Shown here: in pieces, positions 5,596 to 9,326 of the stretch
Position numbering within the stretch: the stretch's first letter is position 1
How the letters are laid out: every line of letters starts with the position of its first letter
Source: Candidatus Merdenecus merdavium
GTDB taxonomy: Bacteria; Bacillota; Clostridia; Lachnospirales; Lachnospiraceae
Length of the DNA: 9,326 nt
Reading direction: 5' to 3'
NCBI GenBank assembly: GCA_018715425.1
Contig: DVLR01000174.1
Span: forward strand, 1-9,326
The notes under the pieces: model-generated
What the model was told of the DNA's origin: nothing
What the model saw: the letters and a program-made list of their open reading frames with translations, nothing else
The model's database searches: none
Translations under genes and position numbers: made by a program

Positions 5596-7851
5596 TTGAT
5601 TGATACAATTCAAAAACGCAATGGGAAGATTGTACCTTTTGATTCAGACAAGATCAAAAATGCCATATCTAAGGCGAATCAAGCAGTCAAAGAAGATGCT
5701 ATTTCATCTGGTGAAATAGCAGTTTTAACTGGAAAGGTTTGTTCCAAGCTAAGTGCAGATGTGGCATGGAATGTGGAAAAGGTACAAGATATTGTAGAAG
5801 AAGTTTTAATTCGTTCAGGGCATGCTCAAACAGCAAAGGCATATATCTTATATAGAGCAGAACATTCAAAAATCAGACAGTCAGAGTCGGATCTAATGGA
5901 TATTTATAAAAGGCTTACTTATGCAGATGCAAAAGACGAAGACATAAAAAGAGAAAATGCAAATATTGATGCAGATACAGCTATGGGAACCATGCTAAAA
6001 TATGGTTCGGAAGGAGCAAAGTATTTTATTGATAATTATATCCTTCCAAAAGATATTGCATTGGCACACAGCAATGGGGATATCCATATACACGATAAAG
6101 ACTTTTATATGTTAACAGAAACGTGCTGCCAAATTGATCTAATTCAATTGTTTAAAAACGGCTTTTCAACAGGACATGGTTTTTTAAGAGAGCCAAATTC
6201 AATTAGGAGTTATTCAGCTCTTGCCTGTATCGCTATTCAATCGAATCAAAACGAAATGCATGGTGGGCAGAGTATTCCTAACTTTGATTATGCTATGGCA
6301 CAAGGTGTTGCTAAGACGTATCGCAAAGAGTACTTAAGGATGATGGCTCTTTATTTCAATGTAAAATATTGCATGGATGAAGAAAAGGCTCATCAAATTA
6401 TGGAAGAGATAGAAGAAAAAATCAGCATTGAGCCTACCATGTCAAACAAAGATCGTTATCAGGAAGAATTAGCTCTTTTATCCATAGAATCTATCACAGG
6501 GGAACAGTTAGTCGAAGCGCATCAGTTTGCTTCAAAAGAAGCTGAATCACGTACAGACAAACAAACGTATCAATCTATGGAAGCCTTAATCCATAACTTG
6601 AATACTATGAATTCAAGAGCTGGAGCACAAGTGCCTTTTAGTTCTGTGAACTATGGTACAGATACTTCTGTTGAAGGGAGAATGGTGATTAAGAATATCC
6701 TGAAAGCTACCATAGCTGGTATGGGAGACGGCGAAACACCTATCTTCCCAGTTCAGATTTTCAAGGTAAAAGAAGGGATTAACTATAATCCAGAAGATCC
6801 AAACTATGATTTGTTTAAATTAGCAATTCAAACATCTGCTAGAAGACTATTTCCAAACTTTAGTTTTATCGATGCTCCATTTAATCTTCAGTACTATAAA
6901 GAAGGAGATTATAATACCGAAATCGCTTATATGGGATGTCGTACTAGAGTTATGAGTAACCATTATGATAAGAGCAAGGAAATTATCTCAGGAAGAGGTA
7001 ACTTAAGCTTTACTTCAATTAATTTACCAAGGCTAGGTATTTTAGCTGAAGGAGACATGGAGAAGTTCTATGAATTATTGGAAGATCGCCTTATACTTGT
7101 AAAACGACAACTTCTTCATCGGTTTAAGATTCAGTGTAGTAAAAAGGTGAGAAATTATCCATTTCTTATGGGACAACACGTTTGGATAGATACAGAGGAT
7201 TTAGGTCCTGATGATAGTGTCTCTGAAGTGTTAAAGCATGGAACTTTAAGTGTAGGATTTATTGGTCTAGCTGAGACTTTGAAAGCACTTATTGGGGAAC
7301 ATCATGGAGAAAGTAAAAAAGCTCAGGAGTTAGGTCTTGAAATCATTGGATATATGAGAAGGCGTATGGATGAAATGGCGAAAGAAACAGGCCTTAACTT
7401 CTCCTTACTAGCAACTCCAGCGGAAGGGTTAAGTGGGCGTTTTGTTGCTATTGATCAGAAACGCTTTGGAAAGATTGAAGGAGTTACTGATCGTGATTAC
7501 TATACAAATTCCTTCCATATTCCAGTGTATTTCCCTATTAAGGCATATCAGAAGATGGAACTTGAAGCACCTTATCATGCTTTAACAAATGCAGGTCATA
7601 TTAGTTACGTAGAATTAGATGGTGATACTAGTAAAAATCCTGAGGCATTTGAGACGATCATTCGTTATATGAAAGAATTAGGGATCGGTTACGGATCCAT
7701 TAATCATCCAGTAGATAGGGATCCAGTCTGTGGCTACACAGGAGTAATAGATGAAGTTTGCCCAAGATGTGGTAGGCGTGTTGGAGAGCCAATTAGCTTA
7801 GAGAAATTAAAAGAAATTCAACGAAAATACAATCATGTTCCTCAGTATTAG
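5596..7851 (+). CDS. nrdD: Anaerobic (class III) ribonucleoside-triphosphate reductase, large part without the glycyl-radical tail
   Basis: Reduces ribonucleoside triphosphates to deoxynucleotides for DNA synthesis without oxygen. The 751 residues begin with an allosteric ATP-cone (about 1-95; KRNGKIVPFDSDKI). The barrel follows, with DIHIHDKDFYM, TETCCQIDL (Cys177-Cys178, one probably the conserved radical-transfer or formate-site Cys), HGGQSIPNFD (about 222-230), GMGDGETPIFPVQIFK and AYMGCRTRV. Cys448 in the last motif is the expected thiyl-radical residue. The tail has a Zn-ribbon-like DPVCGYTG and CPRCGRR with Cys712, Cys722 and Cys725; the usual first Cys of the first pair is Asp709. It ends before the RRxxGYL glycyl-radical motif, which is encoded by the next gene. 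VCGYTG looks similar but corresponds to the Zn site. The start is a TTG with GAGG upstream, fixed by the usual MI-x-T-x-x-KR start of the family. First gene of the operon. Confidence 0.95.
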   Translation: MIDTIQKRNGKIVPFDSDKIKNAISKANQAVKEDAISSGEIAVLTGKVCSKLSADVAWNVEKVQDIVEEVLIRSGHAQTAKAYILYRAEHSKIRQSESDLMDIYKRLTYADAKDEDIKRENANIDADTAMGTMLKYGSEGAKYFIDNYILPKDIALAHSNGDIHIHDKDFYMLTETCCQIDLIQLFKNGFSTGHGFLREPNSIRSYSALACIAIQSNQNEMHGGQSIPNFDYAMAQGVAKTYRKEYLRMMALYFNVKYCMDEEKAHQIMEEIEEKISIEPTMSNKDRYQEELALLSIESITGEQLVEAHQFASKEAESRTDKQTYQSMEALIHNLNTMNSRAGAQVPFSSVNYGTDTSVEGRMVIKNILKATIAGMGDGETPIFPVQIFKVKEGINYNPEDPNYDLFKLAIQTSARRLFPNFSFIDAPFNLQYYKEGDYNTEIAYMGCRTRVMSNHYDKSKEIISGRGNLSFTSINLPRLGILAEGDMEKFYELLEDRLILVKRQLLHRFKIQCSKKVRNYPFLMGQHVWIDTEDLGPDDSVSEVLKHGTLSVGFIGLAETLKALIGEHHGESKKAQELGLEIIGYMRRRMDEMAKETGLNFSLLATPAEGLSGRFVAIDQKRFGKIEGVTDRDYYTNSFHIPVYFPIKAYQKMELEAPYHALTNAGHISYVELDGDTSKNPEAFETIIRYMKELGIGYGSINHPVDRDPVCGYTGVIDEVCPRCGRRVGEPISLEKLKEIQRKYNHVPQY

Positions 7852-7861
7852 AGGATGAAAT

Positions 7862-7869
7862 AAGGAGAG
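7862..7869 (+). promoter_or_regulatory. Strong ribosome binding site of the glycyl-radical mini-gene
   Basis: AAGGAGAG lies six bases before the ATG at 7876. It is stronger than the site before nrdD (GAGG before a TTG) and overlaps the second in-frame stop (TAA at 7861-7863). It shows that the small frame is translated as its own gene. Confidence 0.85.
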
Positions 7870-7875
7870 AAGAAT

Positions 7876-8034
7876 ATGAGCCAAGCAGTTAACGAAGATA
7901 AAAACAAAATGGTAGGAGAGAATGTAGGATTTGAAAGGATTAGACGTATTACAGGTTATTTAGTAGGAACGGTAGATCGTTTTAATAATGCAAAACAAGC
8001 AGAAGTAAATGATAGAGTAAAACATGGTATTTGA
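7876..8034 (+). CDS. Stand-alone glycyl-radical domain of class III ribonucleotide reductase (split NrdD small subunit)
   Basis: A 52-residue gene too short for many gene finders. After a polar N terminus (MSQAVNEDKNKMVGENV) it reads GFERIRRITGYLVGT and DRFNNAKQAEVNDRVKH. This is the expected C-terminal segment of NrdD, with the radical-bearing glycine at Gly27 (compare RxCGYLG and the RVKH end in classical NrdD). It should dock in the NrdD barrel, next to the thiyl-radical Cys448, after activation by NrdG. The start has a strong AAGGAGAG (7862-7869) six bases upstream. It begins 24 bases after the nrdD stop, in the same frame but after two in-frame stops (7849 and 7861). It overlaps nrdG by 11 bases. 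Since the large subunit lacks this motif, it is probably an essential subunit and not a spare copy. Function as a separate polypeptide is inferred. Confidence 0.88.
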   Translation: MSQAVNEDKNKMVGENVGFERIRRITGYLVGTVDRFNNAKQAEVNDRVKHGI

Positions 8035-8557
8035 TGATCATTCTAAAATTGATATACGAGTAAGTGGAATGATAGAAGAGTCTATTGTTGATGGCCCTGG
8101 CATTCGATTCACACTATTTACACAAGGGTGTCCTCACCATTGCAAAGGATGTCATAATCCACAGACTCACGATCCCCATGGCGGAGATATTATGTCCATA
8201 GAAGAAATCTTTGCGAAATTTAAGAGAAATCCCCTGTTAAAAGGTATGACCTTTTCAGGTGGAGAACCTTTTTGGCAACCAGAGGCCTTGTATCAATTAG
8301 GTTGTAAGGTAAAAGAAATGGGGAAAGATCTTGTATGCTATACAGGATATACATTCGAACAATTAGAAAAAATGAAGAATGACAATTCTTCCATTGGAAA
8401 GCTTTTATCCATTGTTGATATTTTGATTGATGGTCCATTTGTGGAAGAACTAAGAGATTTGGAACTACAATTTAGAGGAAGTAGTAACCAGAGAATTTTA
8501 TATCTAAAAGACGGAAGACTAATAGAAAATCCTAATTTAGGATGGGAAATATTATAA
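8024..8557 (+). CDS. nrdG: Anaerobic ribonucleotide reductase activating protein, radical SAM
   Basis: Radical SAM activase that uses a 4Fe-4S cluster and S-adenosylmethionine to make the glycyl radical on NrdD; here the target would be the 52-residue mini-subunit. The 177 residues contain VSGMIEESIVDGPGIRFTLFTQG (12-35; split here only for description), the cluster motif CPHHCKGC (Cys36, Cys40, Cys43), SGGEP (78-82) for SAM binding, and LVCYTGYTFEQL and VDILIDGPFVEELRD typical of NrdG. Length is near the family norm. The ATG at 8024 lies inside the end of the glycyl-radical gene (11-base overlap, different frame), and its ribosome binding site is weak. Translation is probably coupled to the gene before it. 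Last gene of the operon, followed by a terminator. Confidence 0.95.
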   Translation: MVFDDHSKIDIRVSGMIEESIVDGPGIRFTLFTQGCPHHCKGCHNPQTHDPHGGDIMSIEEIFAKFKRNPLLKGMTFSGGEPFWQPEALYQLGCKVKEMGKDLVCYTGYTFEQLEKMKNDNSSIGKLLSIVDILIDGPFVEELRDLELQFRGSSNQRILYLKDGRLIENPNLGWEIL

Positions 8558-8563
8558 AAATTG

Positions 8564-8599
8564 GCACCTTGTACTATTATGGGAGATAGTACAAGGTGC
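8564..8599. terminator. Bidirectional terminator between nrdG and the cyclophilin gene
   Basis: A perfect 14-base stem: GCACCTTGTACTAT (8564-8577) and ATAGTACAAGGTGC (8586-8599) around an 8-base loop. On the minus strand it is followed by CAATTTTTA, a good T run ending the cyclophilin transcript. On the plus strand only TTTCG follows, so it is weaker for nrdG. Confidence 0.85.
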
Positions 8600-8618
8600 T
8601 TTCGTAATGTTTCATCGT

Positions 8619-9188
8619 TTAATTTTTGCTAACCTCTTTTATGCTATGAATCACGGGTTGATTTTCTGGTAATGTGGTTCCATTACTATCTTCTACAGGA
8701 ACATTTTTTGCAATTTCATCAACAATATCCATTCCCTCTACAACATGGCCAAAGGCGGCATACTGGTTATCTAAAAAGGTAGAATCCTCATGTACAATAA
8801 AAAACTGGGAGCTGGCGGAATCAAAATCACTGGATCTTGCCATAGAAATGGTTCCTCTTTTATGAGAGATTTCGTTTTTTACTCCATTATCTGAAAATTC
8901 ACCTTTAATGGTTTCTTTAGAGCCACCAGTGCCATCGCCTAAAGGATCACCACCTTGAATCATAAATCCCTCTATGATTCTATGGAAGGTTAATCCATCA
9001 TAAAAACCTTCATTTGCTAATTTCAAAAAGTTTTTAACAGTAATAGGTGCAGTATCTGGGTCTAGTTCTACTTTGATTATCCCGTAATCTTGCACATCGA
9101 TTTCTACCATAGATGATTTCTTTTTACATCCCGTTAATAAGACAGAGGTAAAAAGAACCAAAAGTAAGGTATATAAATATTTTTTCAT
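8619..9188 (-). CDS. Lipid-anchored cyclophilin-type peptidyl-prolyl cis-trans isomerase
   Basis: Catalyses cis-trans isomerisation of peptide bonds before proline, probably helping extracytoplasmic folding. The 189 residues start with a lipoprotein signal peptide (MKKYLYTLLLVLFTSVLLTGC) whose lipobox LTGC gives lipidation at Cys21, so the mature protein sits outside the membrane. The cyclophilin domain covers about 27-187. Catalytic landmarks are FHRIIEGFMIQGGDP, with Arg70, Phe75 and Gln78 matching Arg55, Phe60 and Gln63 of human cyclophilin A, then GTISMARS, SSQFFIVH and FLDNQYAAFGHVVEGM. The position of cyclophilin A Trp121 is Phe139, as in many bacterial members with weak cyclosporin binding. 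The start is preceded by AAAGGAGA, about ten bases away. It is monocistronic as far as can be seen and convergent with nrdG. The specific client proteins are unknown. Confidence 0.94.
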   Translation of the reverse strand: MKKYLYTLLLVLFTSVLLTGCKKKSSMVEIDVQDYGIIKVELDPDTAPITVKNFLKLANEGFYDGLTFHRIIEGFMIQGGDPLGDGTGGSKETIKGEFSDNGVKNEISHKRGTISMARSSDFDSASSQFFIVHEDSTFLDNQYAAFGHVVEGMDIVDEIAKNVPVEDSNGTTLPENQPVIHSIKEVSKN

Positions 9189-9326
9189 GTTACTTACGTC
9201 TCCTTTAATAACATATTCATTCTAGTTTACCAGACTTACAATATGGATCTCGTCTTATGTAGATCATGGTAACGTCATATATTTTATCATGAAAATTCAA
9301 AGATAGGAAGAGATAGTATTTATTTT

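Noticed and set aside
7729..7743. VCGYTG at the end of the large NrdD frame as the glycyl-radical motif
   Set aside because: It resembles RVCGYLG, but it is followed by CPRCGRR, the order seen at the Zn site. The true RRITGYL with the RFN and RVKH tail is in the next gene.
7849..7863. UAG readthrough or pyrrolysine insertion joining the two NrdD parts
   Set aside because: A second in-frame stop (TAA) follows four codons later, and the mini-gene has its own strong ribosome binding site and ATG.
8220..8865. Open frames antisense to nrdG and to the cyclophilin gene
   Set aside because: Both lie opposite clear family genes and have no ribosome binding site or motif support.
9281..9289. Extended -10 (TGATAAAAT) on the minus strand as cyclophilin promoter
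   Set aside because: No -35 at proper spacing was found and the AT-rich gap gives many such matches, so no promoter is called for this gene. The 138-base gap to the window end otherwise shows nothing clear.

Overview
The window is AT-rich and has strong AAGGAGG-type ribosome binding sites, two lipoprotein signal peptides and NrdDG, LacI and MarR families of Gram-positive type. This suggests an anaerobic Clostridia-like Firmicute, possibly Lachnospiraceae. That placement is inferred from style and gene content only. No rRNA, tRNA, CRISPR array, insertion sequence or phage gene is visible.

Layout: (1) 1-1519 is the end of a sugar-uptake locus, with the last residues of a MalG-type ABC permease followed by a cytoplasmic GH29 alpha-L-fucosidase. 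(2) 1584-2744 holds a hairpin and then a LacI-family regulator, whose putative promoter contains a perfect 19-base palindrome; it probably controls the fucosidase/transport genes. (3) 2741-3226 (minus) is a MarR regulator whose stop codon overlaps that of lacI. It has its own promoter, back to back with that of a lipoprotein of unknown function (3401-4174). (4) 4338-5330 is a Nudix NAD(H) pyrophosphatase of NudC type with a textbook sigma-A promoter. (5) 5501-8557 is an anaerobic class III ribonucleotide reductase operon. (6) 8619-9188 (minus) is a lipid-anchored cyclophilin, separated from the operon by a bidirectional terminator.

The most interesting point is in the nrd operon. The large NrdD reading frame (751 residues) carries the ATP-cone, the catalytic barrel and a Zn-ribbon-like tail, but stops before the glycyl-radical segment. 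That segment (GFERIRRITGYLVGT, then DRFNNAKQAEVNDRVKH) is a separate 52-codon gene at 7876-8034. It has its own strong ribosome binding site and overlaps nrdG by 11 bases. It lies in the same frame as the large subunit, separated by two in-frame stops. The enzyme therefore appears to be a three-gene system: a radical-less catalytic subunit, a mini-subunit bearing the glycyl radical, and the radical-SAM activase NrdG. A pair of NrdR-box-like sites just downstream of the promoter suggests control by the deoxynucleotide-sensing repressor NrdR.
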